Part shown: piece by piece, positions 38,860 to 48,781 of the stretch
Numbering within the stretch: the first letter of the stretch is position 1
How the letters are laid out: the number at the start of each line of letters is the position of its first letter
NCBI RefSeq assembly: GCF_024628865.1
Contig: NZ_CP102385.1
Coordinates: forward strand, 1 to 64,000
Length of the DNA stretch: 64,000 bases
Source: Sphingopyxis sp. DBS4
GTDB taxonomy: Bacteria; Pseudomonadota; Alphaproteobacteria; Sphingomonadales; Sphingomonadaceae
Reading direction: 5' to 3'
Program-made: the position numbers and the translations under genes
Notes under the pieces: model-generated
What the model saw: the letters and a program-made list of their open reading frames with translations, nothing else
Databases searched by the model: none
Told to the model about the DNA's origin: nothing

Positions 38860-38996
38860 GCCACGCCCCCTTGCCCACCGACCTCAATCTACCCGGTCGG
38901 TCCTACCGCCCAGAAAGCCCGAAGGCGGTGGCGGGACGCACAAGAAAGTTGTAAGAAATCGCACTTTGCGGCACGGTTTCGGCAAGGGGTGGCGCA

Positions 38997-39686
38997 ATGG
39001 CGGATATCAGGACGGCGATGGCTCCGGTGGGCGATACTCTTCTGCCACCAGACCTGCGCGAGGCGTTTCTCGCACGCGCGCGAAACCTCAAAGTCCGCAA
39101 GAGTCAGATCGTGATCGCCGAAGGCGCCGATTCTACCGATGTCTATCTCGTTCGTTCCGGCAAGTTGCGCATTTCGCTTTCGGCCGCGAACGGCCGCGAG
39201 ATATTGTTGCGCGATATCGGTCCGGGCGCGGTCGTCGGCGAGTTGGCAGCAATCGACGGTGGCTTGCGATCGGCAAGCGTCGCCGCGCTCGAGGAGGCGG
39301 TGCTGGCCTGCCAGCGCGCCGAGGATTTCATACGCTTTCTCGGCGAAGTACCGCAGGCCGGGCTTTGGATGACTCGGCAGCTCGCCGCGCGAGTCCGCGA
39401 TCTCACGGAAAGAACGACCGAGCTCGCCACGCTTCCGATCGCCGGACGCGTGCAGCGCGAGCTTCTCCGTCTCGCCGCCGAAGCCGGGGGAGAGGGCGAT
39501 CAGGCGATCATCCGGCCCATGCCCACTCATGCCGAAATCGCCTCGCGCCTCGGAACGCACCGCGAAGCGGTCACGCGCGAACTCAATCAACTCGCACAGG
39601 AAGGCATCGTCCGGCAGACTGGACGCCAGACCGAAATATTGTCGGTCGCCAAGCTTTACGCTCTCTATGCGCGGATAAGATCCTGA
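38997..39686 (+). CDS. Crp/Fnr family transcription regulator
   Basis: 229 residues. The N-terminal cyclic-nucleotide-binding-like domain has GADSTDVYLVRSGKLRISL and LRDIGPGAVVGELAAIDGG. A long helix is followed by a C-terminal winged helix-turn-helix (MPTHAEIASRLGTHREAVTR, then ELNQLAQEGIVRQTGRQTEI). No Fnr-type Cys cluster is present. The nucleotide-pocket motif is only partly kept (GELAAID in place of FGExALL...RxAT), so the ligand is uncertain. It diverges from the DUF1353-S8 operon across 137 bases and runs directly into the class III cyclase gene, which suggests a regulator and signal-maker pair. Confidence 0.9.
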   Translation: MADIRTAMAPVGDTLLPPDLREAFLARARNLKVRKSQIVIAEGADSTDVYLVRSGKLRISLSAANGREILLRDIGPGAVVGELAAIDGGLRSASVAALEEAVLACQRAEDFIRFLGEVPQAGLWMTRQLAARVRDLTERTTELATLPIAGRVQRELLRLAAEAGGEGDQAIIRPMPTHAEIASRLGTHREAVTRELNQLAQEGIVRQTGRQTEILSVAKLYALYARIRS

Positions 39687-42685
39687 CCGTTGCGGCGGGG
39701 CCTCGGAAGGGCGGCATCGGTAGCCAGCGTCGCTATCTGGCGATCCTTTTCTCGGATCTGTGCAATTCGACCGGCATTGCAGCCGCGATGGAGCCCGAGC
39801 ATTATGCGGCGCTTCTTCAGTCGCTGCGCACCATATTCGCCGACGCCGTCGCACGGCACGGCGGCGAGATCGCGCGCATCGACGGCGACGGTGCCTTATG
39901 CGTCTTCGGTTATCCCGAAAGCCATGAAGACACCGGACGCCGAGCCACTGAGGCGGCGATCGACATTCATGTGGCGGTCGACGCCTTGCCCGCTCCCCGC
40001 GCCGGGGCGCATCGCATCCGGCTCCACAGCGGCATCCATGCCGGGCTCGTGCTCCTGCGTGAGGGCGATATGGCACGCGGACGCTTCGAAGTGCTGGGCG
40101 ATACGACCAATGTAGCGGCGCGTCTGAGCGACGCCGCCAAACCCGGCGAGATCATCGTCAGCGCCGCGACGCTCGGGGCTGACCGCCACTTCTTTCATAC
40201 CGGTCCCGTCCGCGCGGTCGAAGTCGCCGGAAAAGCCTCGGGGATCCCGGCGCTTGCCGTGCATGGCCGCGAGGCGCCCGCGACGCGCTTCGCCGCGCGC
40301 ACCCGCCTTGGGCTGACGCCTTTTGTGGGCCGCGAGGTCGCTCTCGCGCGGCTCCATGCCTGGCAAGCCGATCCGGGGCGCCCGCGCGGCCCGGCGCTGA
40401 TCGCCGGTCCGCCCGGAATCGGCAAGACCCGGCTGCTCGGCGAATTTCTCGCACAGGCCGCTGCCGCCGGCATCGCCGTGTATCGCGGATTTTGCGAAAG
40501 CTATCTAGGCGCGCGCCCGCTCCAGCCCTTCGTCCAGCTCGCACAGTCGATCATCGCGGCCAATGACGGTTCGATCCCCCCCGGCATCGTGGCCCTTACA
40601 AGCGGCGATATCGGCGCGGCGCACGAGCCGCAGCAGATCGCTCGGGCGATGAGCGCACTGATCGATGCGGCCGCCCTTAGCCCCTGCGTCCTTGCGATCG
40701 ACGACTGGCAATGGGCGGACGGAGCAAGCAGGAAGCTTCTCGATGCGCTGCTCCCAGAACTGGGCCCGCGCGTGCGGGTCGTGCTGGTGTCACGCGATGG
40801 GTCGCTCCGTTTCGAAAATCTGCCGCCGAGCGAAATCATTTTCCTCGAACCACTCTCCGACGACGAAGCGCGGACGGCAGCGGCCTCCCTGCTCTCGAGC
40901 CCCAATCCGTTCCTCGCGACCGAGGCGTGCCGGGAGTCGGGCGGCAATCCGCTGTTCCTGGAAGAGCTCTGCCACGCCTCGCGGTTGGGCGGGAGGAAGC
41001 GGGCGCGTCCGGCACCGAACGCCTGGCTTGACATGCTGATCCAAGCCCGCTTCGCCAAGCTCCCGCCCGAGCAGGCTGCGCTCGTGCGCGTTGCCGCGAT
41101 CATTGGTCACGCGGTCCCGGCTTGGCTTTTCACGGCCATCGCCGGCGTGCCGGCGGACGATCCCGCGGTGGCCGCACTGGCGGAAGCGGATTTTCTCTAC
41201 CCGGGCGACATCCCAGGCACCCTGCGCTTCAAGCATGGCATTGCGCGCGACGCCATCTATCGCACGATCGGGCTCGACGAGCGCATGGCCTTGCACCGTG
41301 CTGTCGTCGAGGCGTTGAAAGCCGAGGGTGAGGCAGGCGGCCCCTCAGCGCATATCGACGCCCTCGCCTATCATTGTGCCGCAAGCGGCGATCTTGCGGC
41401 GGCTATTCCCCATGCCGTCGCGGCGGGGGATGCCGCGCTTGCGGCGGGCGCGGTAGACCGGGCACAGGGCCATTATCGTGCTGCCTTCGAGGGGCTGGCA
41501 ACAATGCCCGGCGACGATGACACCGCCACCTTAATCTGGAAGCTGGTGAACAAATATGGCCTCGCCTGCATCACGGACCCATCGCCCGAGCAGGTCCCGG
41601 TGCTCAGCAACATGGTGATCCGCATGGCAGCTCTGGGGCATTCGGCAGCACTCGTGCGGAGCAAATATTGGATCGGCGCGATCGCCTATGGGCTCGGCAA
41701 CGGGCAGCAGTCGGCTGCCGACCTGGAGGAGGCGTTAGCGCTCGCGCGCACGCACGACGAGACGCGGATGATCCCGCAGATCGAACTCAAGCTCGCGCAG
41801 TCGCTGCTGGCCGCGGGGCAATATGCGAGGGCGGACGCGATCTTTGAGCGCGTCCTTCCGCTCATGCAGGCAGGCACAGGCCGGAATGATCGCGAGGCCC
41901 TCGCGTACGGCCTGTCATGCCGCGGCTTCCTCAAGGCGGATCAGGGGGACTTTGTGTCCGCACACCAATACCAGTGCGAAGCGCAAGCGCTGCTCGACGC
42001 CGCCGCCCCGTCAATTCGGACCTCGTGCTTGACCCAGATGGCCGCGGTGAGCCTGATGCAGGGACGGTGGGACGAGGCGCTCGCACGGGCCCTGGAATGC
42101 GCCGCCGCCTGCGAGGGAGTCCACGCCCCCTATCAGGCGATGATGGCCGGCGCGCTCGCCGCCTTCGCGCGCTGGCAGATCACGGGCGACCCCGGGGCGT
42201 CCGGGTGCCTAGTCGATGCCGCTGACTGGTTCGCGGTTGATGCGAGCCAGCAACGGACCTCGCTCGTCTATGGCTGGCTCGCCGAAATCATGGAAGCCAC
42301 GGGCGAGCCGGTGCGCGCACGTCATTATGCGGCGCGGGCGATCGCGCGGGTCCGCAAGGGCGGCGACCGGCTTGGCGAGGCGGCCGCCTATCGCGCGATT
42401 GCTTTGCTCGCGGAGCGCCATGCCGACCGGTCCCGCGCCGACCGCTACCTAGCCCGAGCTTACCGTTCGGCCGCGATCCGCCACTCGGCGCGGGAAGCGG
42501 CGATGACCGATCAGGTCGGAGCGCAACTCGCCGCCCGACGCGGCGATGACGATCGGGCGGCGTCGCTGGCCCGCGGCGCCGCAACCGCATTCGAGGCGAT
42601 GGGCGCTGCGTCGCTCGGCGCGCGCGCAAACCTCGCTCGCTACCAGTCGCTGACCCGTACGATCAGCGAGGCCGGCAAGGCCTGA
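39683..42685 (+). CDS. Class III nucleotidyl cyclase - AAA/STAND ATPase - TPR regulator (start uncertain)
   Basis: About 1000 residues. The cyclase domain (about 12-175) keeps both metal Asp residues (LAILFSDLCNST and ARIDGDGALCVF) and the transition-state Asn/Arg (LGDTTNVAARLSDAA). An ATPase domain follows with FVGREVALARL, Walker A IAGPPGIGKTRLL and a Walker B-like SPCVLAIDDWQWADG. From about residue 540 to the end there are TPR-like helical repeats. This is the CHD-AAA-TPR signalling layout. The start is odd: from at least about 150 bases upstream to 39788 there is no in-frame ATG, GTG or TTG, and the first internal ATG (39789) would remove the first metal Asp. I place the start at CTG 39683, which overlaps the Crp stop as CTGA. 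A frameshifted fusion with the Crp gene is the alternative. The tail overlaps the convergent peroxidase-P450 gene by 46 bases. Confidence 0.8.
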   Translation: MTVAAGPRKGGIGSQRRYLAILFSDLCNSTGIAAAMEPEHYAALLQSLRTIFADAVARHGGEIARIDGDGALCVFGYPESHEDTGRRATEAAIDIHVAVDALPAPRAGAHRIRLHSGIHAGLVLLREGDMARGRFEVLGDTTNVAARLSDAAKPGEIIVSAATLGADRHFFHTGPVRAVEVAGKASGIPALAVHGREAPATRFAARTRLGLTPFVGREVALARLHAWQADPGRPRGPALIAGPPGIGKTRLLGEFLAQAAAAGIAVYRGFCESYLGARPLQPFVQLAQSIIAANDGSIPPGIVALTSGDIGAAHEPQQIARAMSALIDAAALSPCVLAIDDWQWADGASRKLLDALLPELGPRVRVVLVSRDGSLRFENLPPSEIIFLEPLSDDEARTAAASLLSSPNPFLATEACRESGGNPLFLEELCHASRLGGRKRARPAPNAWLDMLIQARFAKLPPEQAALVRVAAIIGHAVPAWLFTAIAGVPADDPAVAALAEADFLYPGDIPGTLRFKHGIARDAIYRTIGLDERMALHRAVVEALKAEGEAGGPSAHIDALAYHCAASGDLAAAIPHAVAAGDAALAAGAVDRAQGHYRAAFEGLATMPGDDDTATLIWKLVNKYGLACITDPSPEQVPVLSNMVIRMAALGHSAALVRSKYWIGAIAYGLGNGQQSAADLEEALALARTHDETRMIPQIELKLAQSLLAAGQYARADAIFERVLPLMQAGTGRNDREALAYGLSCRGFLKADQGDFVSAHQYQCEAQALLDAAAPSIRTSCLTQMAAVSLMQGRWDEALARALECAAACEGVHAPYQAMMAGALAAFARWQITGDPGASGCLVDAADWFAVDASQQRTSLVYGWLAEIMEATGEPVRARHYAARAIARVRKGGDRLGEAAAYRAIALLAERHADRSRADRYLARAYRSAAIRHSAREAAMTDQVGAQLAARRGDDDRAASLARGAATAFEAMGAASLGARANLARYQSLTRTISEAGKA

Positions 42686-45075
42686 ATCCGCCCGGCATCG
42701 AGCAGCGCGGCCATGATACCCATGATCGCGCCGAGCGCCATCTCGCGCGCGGGGCAGGCGTGGACGGGATTGTTTATGTTCCGTATCTGCGGATCATAGG
42801 GCCCGCGCCGCCGCCCCCCGAAGACGATCGACACGTCGCCGTCGGGCGTTTTCAAGGTGCCATCAGCGCCACGCTTCGGCCGCAGCGACTCCTGCGAGGC
42901 GGATACGAGGCTGACGACCACCAGGTCCCGTTCGTTCGCGGCTATCCTATTCTCGCCTTCTTTGTCGCGGGCCTTGAAAAAGACGGGATGGGAATCGGGG
43001 TTCGTCACCGTGCGGTACAAGAGGTCGGGCGCCGGGCGCTTGCACATCGCCTGCGAAATGGGGCGGAAGAGCACGTCGCGGGCCAAAGTGAATTCGCTGT
43101 CGGCGCGGCCGTCGCCGAACGCCCGCCGCAGCGCCGCCTGATGGCGCCACAAGGTCCGCTCGGTCAGCCATTCGAGCAAGACGCCGCGCAGATTGCCGTC
43201 CATCGGCGGGATCGCCCCGATCATCGTGCCGATCAGATTTCGGGCAAGAAGTTCGTCGTCGGTCGGGATCGCATTGAACATCTCCGCCGCAATCGTCCCA
43301 GTGCCGCACCCTTTGGTGGGGCGATGCGCCTTGACGAACGCACGGGCGGCATCGAGGACCGCCTTGCCATGCGCGTCGGCGAAGAAGGCCACGGTATCGC
43401 TTGGCCGCGGATAAAAAGCGTTGCGCGAGGGGGAAAGAAAATCGCCCGGGCAACGAGGCCCCGGCGGTGTGCGTTTGGCGGGCGGCTCCCATAGCCAGCC
43501 ACCCCCGTGCATATGGATGCCGTCGGGCAAGCCGTACCAAGCCCGGCACAACTCGCCGAGCGCGGGGAGCAGATATTGGCGGCGCAGCTCGATCTTATAA
43601 TGACTAAGCGCGCCGACGGCGGCCTGAGCGCGGTCGAGAACGGCCCTCCCCGCAGCATAGCCCGCCGTGTACCCCGCTTCCTCGTCATAGGCCATGAGGA
43701 TCGCGTTGGTGGCCTCAGCATCCTTTCGATAATGATAGGGTCGGGCTGGCACGATTGCGCGGTAACGATTGTCGGGCTGCTGCGTCACATAAATCGGCCC
43801 GCTGTTGGTCTCGATCCGACGAAGCTGCTCTTCGGTGGTGAAATACCGCCAATCCGCAAGGGTACGCATGACATGCCGGTAGGAAGCGGTCAGGATGATT
43901 GGTTGCCTCTTGCGGTCGGGTTCATTGTTCCAGTCGTGAACCAAGGGCGTGCCACCTTCGATCTTGATCGCGCCGCCCCGATACCAGCGGATGGCCGCCC
44001 ACATGTCGGGCGAGATGTTGCGCTCGGCAGGGTCCTTCGCCCCGAAGTCTTCGAGCAGCCGCTTCCATTCCTTTCCCTGCATGGCGTCGTCGAGCATCTC
44101 AAGGCGGTCGATCACCGTCTTGCCGCTCGCTTCGAGCACTTCGTCCATCGGATGATAGTCGCCGCGCAGCTTTGTGAGTTCGCCGAGCGCGGTGCGCGAG
44201 GGGACGAACAGATAGAGCCCCCAGTGCAGTGCGACGAAGGGCTCGGGCATCGCCACGCGAATGACCTGGTCCTGCTCCACGAAGCGGAACGTGCGCGTCG
44301 CCGGATAGAGCGTGCCGGTCTTCGGCGCGATGCCTAGCAGCGGGTCATTATGACCCGAAACGACGAAGCTGCTGTTGCCACCGTTGATCCAGCGCTGGAT
44401 GGTTTCATATTGTTCGGCGAGGCTCGCGCCATAAGCCATGAACATCAGGCCCCTCGCGCCCTCGCCCGTCTCTTCGTCGCGCTGGTCGAAAGTCATGCCG
44501 CGCCGCAGGATCCGCGGTGCCGGTCGGTCGAGGAAGGTGTCGCGCGGGTTGGCGCGCCGGACATGCGACGCGAAGGGACAGGCCTCGCCTTTTGTGTCCT
44601 GCGCATAGTCGAAATCGTTGAGGCTGCCGTCGGCGGTCGCGACAAGCGGTCGGCCGTCGGGATAGCGCCCGATCATCAGCGCCTGCAATCGCTCAGCCGT
44701 CATGGCGCGCGCGAGCGTCGGATGATCTCTGTTGATGCGCGCCGTCTCCGCAGCAATGAACGTCTCGAACGTCTCGGTCCGCTGTTCAAGCTTGCGAATG
44801 GCGAGGTAGCTGCCGTTGAACTGCAGCCGCTGCGCTGTCTTGCGGTGTTTCGCGCGCCAGCGATAGGCGCCCGTATCGCTTGCATACCGTCCCGGGGCAG
44901 CGTCGCCCCGGTCGTTGGCATAGCCTGTCACAATCTCCCCGAGACGCACCCGGTCGCGGCCGTGCGACCCCTCAGCAGGTCCGCGGGCTAGCCTGGGCTG
45001 GCTGATCCCGTCGAGCAGGCCGAAATGGTCGATCAACGCCCCATTCGCCGCATAGCGGGCGGCCAGCATCTCGTA
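42640..45075 (-). pseudogene. 5'-truncated DyP-type peroxidase fused to a P450-like domain
   Basis: 811 codons remain; the frame continues to the transposon edge at 45076, so the original 5' end is missing (first ATG inside the remnant is 45069). Numbered from that ATG, the DyP part has GLLDGISQP (distal D20), NGSYLAIRKLEQ, the proximal haem His H169 in ASHVRRANPRD, R190 in RRGMTFD, and GLMFMAYGASLAEQYETIQR. From about residue 400 the chain is P450-like: an I-helix-like NLIGTMIGAIPPMDGNLRGV and, near the end, a Cys-ligand motif NNPVHACPAREMALGAIMG (C772). A one-chain peroxidase plus P450 recalls the domain pairing of fungal Ppo enzymes, though those use a different peroxidase fold. With its N-terminal DyP strands lost, the peroxidase half is unlikely to work unless expressed from within the transposon. 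Confidence 0.8.
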
Positions 45076-45108
45076 GGGGTGACTACACGAAAGTGACGTA
45101 TCTGCACG
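45076..45108 (+). repeat. Left terminal inverted repeat of the Tn3-family transposon
   Basis: 33 bases, starting GGGG as in the Tn3 family and identical to the reverse complement of 51140-51172. TnpA binding and cleavage site. Confidence 0.93.
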
Positions 45109-45132
45109 GAAAGGGCGAACGGATAGCGAACG

Positions 45133-48090
45133 TCACGCGGCAAGTAGGGAGTTGACGGCGCGCAGCGGTCGCAAGGCGTCCGGATCGGGTTGATCTTCAA
45201 CATTCCAGCTATAGTCACCGGTCAGCGAGATATGCTCCCAGCCCAATGGCGCGATGTGACGTGCGATTTCGTCGGCTGTGCCGATGTCCGCCAGCGCCAT
45301 TTCGAGATAGCGAGTGTTCCACAAGATGATGGCGGCGACGAGCAGGTTGAGGCCGGAGGCGCGATAGGTCTGGTTCTCGAACCGACGATCGCGCAGTTCG
45401 CCGAGCTGGTTGAAGAAGAGCGCGCGGGCGAGCGCGTTGCGGGCTTCGCCTTTGTTGAGGCCCGCCTGGGTGCGCCGGCGCAGGTCGATGTCGCGCAGCC
45501 AGTCGAGCATGAAAATGGAGCGTTCGAGGCGGCCCAGCTCGCGTAGTGCGAGGGCCAGTCCGTTCTGTCGCGGATAGGCGGACAAGCGGCGCAGCATTGC
45601 CGAAGCAGTGACGGTGCCGGTGCGGATCGACGTGGCGAACCGCAGCAGTTCGTCCCAATGCGCCGCGACATGACCCAATGCGATCGGTTCGGCCGTCATG
45701 CCGGCAAGCAAGGGGCCGGATTCTTGGCCGGGAAGGAGGTGTAAACGACGCTCCTTGATGTCGCGCAGGCGCGGCGCGAAGCGGTAGCCGAAGAAGGGCA
45801 TGAGGCCGAACACATGGTCCGATGCCCCGCCCGTATCGGTGTAGTGCTCCTCGATCGTCAGGCCGGTCTGGTGATACAGCAAGCCATCCAGCACATAGGG
45901 CGCTTCGCCAGCGGTCGCCGCGATCACCCGACTTGCGAAGGGGTCATATCGATCCGAGACATGGGTGTAGAAGGCAACGCCTGGTTCGTTGCCGCTGCGC
46001 GCGTTGATGTCGCCGATCGCGGCCCCACGGCCCCCGGCATGAAATTGCTGTCCGTCGCTCGACGAAGTGGTGCCGTCTCCCCACAGCGCGGCGAGCGGCA
46101 TGGCGCGATGGGCGTCGATCAGCCTTCCCAACGCTTCGCCATAGGCGGCTTCGCTGATGTGCCAGTCGTGAAGATGGGCGAGCTGACGCAGACTTGCGCC
46201 CCGGCAGGTTTCCGCCATGCGTGTGAGGCCGAGATTGATGCCATCGGCGAGGATGACCGTGAGCAGCGCATTGCGATCGTCGGCTTCCCGGCCCGAACGA
46301 CGATGGATGAAGCATTCGCTGAACCCGGTCCAGGCATCGACCTCCAGCAGAAGATCGGTGATCTTCACGCGCGGCAGTCGATCATAGGCGGCGCGACGGG
46401 CAATCTCGGTGGCGGGCGGTGTTGCCGCCTTCAGCGGCGAGATGATGAGACCGTTTTCGTCAAGCTTAACCTGGGGCAGCTCCCCTTGCCGTGCAAGGAC
46501 CGTTACCTGCTCGATCGCCGTGTCGAGCCTGGTGCGCCGTTCCTCGATATGGCGCTCGAAATCCGTTTCGATGGCGAGCGGCAACGGCCCCTTCTCGCGC
46601 AGCGCCGCAAAGGTCGCCGGCGGTATGAGATAGCTGTCGAAATCGCGAAACTGCCGGCTTCCCGCGACCCATATATCCCCGGCTCGCAACCGCTCGCGTA
46701 GTTGCGACAAGGCGCATAGTTCATAAGCGGCACGATCAACGATGCCATCCCGCAGGACGAACGGGCGCCATGCGGGCGGCACAAAGCGTAGCGGCACGCG
46801 ATCAGGCAAGCGCCGTTTGCCGGTCCGATATAGCTCCGCGATGATGGCCAGCGCTGACAGGAGCCCCTGAACCGCGCCGGCGCCGCGAAACTCGAAGGCG
46901 TTGAGAAAAGCGCCGACAAAGAGCTTCACCGTCCGATGCCGCTCGATCAATTCGGCGGTGCGATCGACGGTTTCCGGTCGCCCGAGCACTTCGGCCTGCT
47001 CGACGGCCACGGCGAAGTGCTGCCAGTCCAGCGCCTCGATCTGCGCCAGAGAATCCACGCCCTTGCTGCGCGCGTCGATGAGGAGGCGGCAAGACCCCGT
47101 GAGCGTCCGGAGGTGGCCTTGCAACTCGCGCACCGTCTTGAGGGCTTTGTCGCGGGTCCGGTTCTCGGCGCGGCGCGCCATGCTGCCCAACAGCTTGTCG
47201 AACATCGTCAGGGTGGCGTCGGTCAGGCTTTCCTCAAGCCGGATGCCGGTTGCCGCCAGCGTCGCATGGCGGCGCAGGGCATTGAGTTCGCCAAGGTGCT
47301 GGGGTGTGATGCGGCTGCCTTCGTCCGCCAGCCTGTCAAAAGTCAAAGCCGGGATCATGTCGGCACGGGCGCGATCGAGGCCCAGCGCGCGGATATAGGC
47401 GAGCCGTTCGATCAGGCGCAGGATGTTGCGCGCTGCCGGCGATTGTGGCGCATTGCGCATCCAGGATAGCCATGTCGCGACCTGCCCCGGTCGTCGGGCC
47501 AGCAAATCGTCCAGGCCCTGAAGGGTGTCAGGCAGCAGGCCATTCGTGAGCACTTCATAGGTAAGCTGTTCGGCTTGCTGGCGCGCCCGCCGCAGCACCG
47601 CTTCGAGAATCGACGGAGAAGGCAGGAGGATCTGCAGGCGCCGGAGTTCATCGACGATGACGTCTGCCATCTGGCCGGGGTGTATGATGGTCTGCGCGAT
47701 TGGGACCGAGAAGGCGACAACTTCACGGAAAGCGTTGCGGTCAAAAATCCTGAACCCGTGCGATCGTCGGATTTCGACGAGATTCTCGCGACGGGTCTGG
47801 TCCCGATGGCCATAATCCGCGAAGGCTGCCGGCGCGACGCCGAGTTGCTGCGCCACATAGGCGAGCACAGGAGCGGGCGGGACTTCGCCCGCTTCCAGCG
47901 CACGGCCAGGCCATCTCATATATAGCATGAGCATCGCATAGCCGAGCCGGGTGGCATCGCCGCGACGGCGGCCGACAATTTCCAGGTCGTCGCTGGTCAG
48001 CGTATAATGACGCGCGATCTCGCGCTCATCGAGCGGCGCGCCATAATGCCTCGCCCAGATTTCCAGGCTCACCAGTCGCCGTCTCGCCAA
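45133..48090 (-). CDS. tnpA: Tn3-family transposase TnpA
   Basis: 985 residues, the usual full length. The N-terminal DNA-binding half starts MARRRLVSLEIWARHYGAPL. The catalytic part contains LWGDGTTSSSDGQQFHAG (first Asp), FYTHVSDRYDPF (second Asp), DGLLYHQTGLTIEEHYTDTG, and ALRELGRLERSIFMLDW (likely the Glu). It makes the cointegrate during replicative transposition. It reads towards the left end, leaving 24 bases to the inverted repeat. No frameshift or missing core motif was seen, so it is probably active. Confidence 0.95.
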   Translation of the reverse strand: MARRRLVSLEIWARHYGAPLDEREIARHYTLTSDDLEIVGRRRGDATRLGYAMLMLYMRWPGRALEAGEVPPAPVLAYVAQQLGVAPAAFADYGHRDQTRRENLVEIRRSHGFRIFDRNAFREVVAFSVPIAQTIIHPGQMADVIVDELRRLQILLPSPSILEAVLRRARQQAEQLTYEVLTNGLLPDTLQGLDDLLARRPGQVATWLSWMRNAPQSPAARNILRLIERLAYIRALGLDRARADMIPALTFDRLADEGSRITPQHLGELNALRRHATLAATGIRLEESLTDATLTMFDKLLGSMARRAENRTRDKALKTVRELQGHLRTLTGSCRLLIDARSKGVDSLAQIEALDWQHFAVAVEQAEVLGRPETVDRTAELIERHRTVKLFVGAFLNAFEFRGAGAVQGLLSALAIIAELYRTGKRRLPDRVPLRFVPPAWRPFVLRDGIVDRAAYELCALSQLRERLRAGDIWVAGSRQFRDFDSYLIPPATFAALREKGPLPLAIETDFERHIEERRTRLDTAIEQVTVLARQGELPQVKLDENGLIISPLKAATPPATEIARRAAYDRLPRVKITDLLLEVDAWTGFSECFIHRRSGREADDRNALLTVILADGINLGLTRMAETCRGASLRQLAHLHDWHISEAAYGEALGRLIDAHRAMPLAALWGDGTTSSSDGQQFHAGGRGAAIGDINARSGNEPGVAFYTHVSDRYDPFASRVIAATAGEAPYVLDGLLYHQTGLTIEEHYTDTGGASDHVFGLMPFFGYRFAPRLRDIKERRLHLLPGQESGPLLAGMTAEPIALGHVAAHWDELLRFATSIRTGTVTASAMLRRLSAYPRQNGLALALRELGRLERSIFMLDWLRDIDLRRRTQAGLNKGEARNALARALFFNQLGELRDRRFENQTYRASGLNLLVAAIILWNTRYLEMALADIGTADEIARHIAPLGWEHISLTGDYSWNVEDQPDPDALRPLRAVNSLLAA

Positions 48091-48229
48091 GCATCATCTC
48101 CTTCGCTTTGCGTGTCCGTCAGACGGTCCTCTGGCGGCCAACAGGAATATGTCCGTTAACTCTGGACCTGTAACGGCGATTCGGACAAGATCGCATAATG
48201 ACGGGAAAACGGACAGGATCGGGCATCAT
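48091..48229. promoter_or_regulatory. Candidate res (resolution) site between tnpA and tnpR
   Basis: 139 bases between the divergent tnpA and tnpR genes hold four copies of a TGTCCG/CGGACA motif: 48113 and 48150 in one orientation, 48182 and 48210 in the other, the last two within CGGACA(A/G)GATCG repeats. Spaced inverted motifs of this kind fit TnpR subsites and the shared tnpA/tnpR promoter. Confidence 0.6.
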
Positions 48230-48781
48230 GTGGCGCTGATCGGCTATGCGCGCGTCTCGACCGCAGACCAGAAGCTGTCGCTCCAGCTTGACGCGCTGAA
48301 CACTGCCGGGTGCGACCGTATATTCGACGATCACGCATCCGGGGCAAAAGCCGATCGGCCTGGCCTAACCGAAGCGCTCGCCTATTTGCGCCCCGGCGAC
48401 ACGCTGGTGGTCTGGAAACTCGACCGCCTCGGCCGCTCGATGAGCCACCTGATCGAGAAGGTCGGCGAGCTTGCGGCGCGCGGCATCGGGTTCCGCTCAC
48501 TCACCGAGAATATCGACACCACCACTTCGGGCGGCATGCTGGTGTTCAACATCTTCGGCTCGCTGGCCCAATTCGAGCGTGACCTGATCCGTGAACGCAC
48601 TCATGCCGGCCTCAAGGCCGCACGCGAGCGGGGCAACAAGGGTGGTCGCCGGCCTGTCGTTACCCCCGACAAACTACGTAAAGCGCGGGCGCATATCGCA
48701 GCGGGCCTCACTGTTCGTGAGGCGGCGGCCCGGCTCAAGATCGGCAAAACCGCCCTATACAAGGCTCTGGAAAACGCGTGA
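48230..48781 (+). CDS. tnpR: TnpR serine resolvase
   Basis: 183 residues from GTG 48230, chosen because the resolvase fold starts at once (ALIGYARVSTADQKLSLQLD); the nucleophile is S10. KLDRLGRSMSHL, DTTTSGGMLVFNIFGSLAQF and ERDLIRERT are the conserved catalytic and helix-E segments. A C-terminal helix-turn-helix (LTVREAAARLKIGKTALYKAL) binds res. It resolves the cointegrate formed by TnpA. Its stop overlaps the start of the SDR gene (GTGA, 48778-48781), which ties the passenger to tnpR transcription. Confidence 0.95.
   Translation: MALIGYARVSTADQKLSLQLDALNTAGCDRIFDDHASGAKADRPGLTEALAYLRPGDTLVVWKLDRLGRSMSHLIEKVGELAARGIGFRSLTENIDTTTSGGMLVFNIFGSLAQFERDLIRERTHAGLKAARERGNKGGRRPVVTPDKLRKARAHIAAGLTVREAAARLKIGKTALYKALENA

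Noticed and set aside
38705..39682. Upstream extension of the cyclase frame giving a 1326-residue protein
   Set aside because: The extension lies over the Crp gene in another frame, is Arg-rich nonsense and begins inside the DUF1353 gene region.
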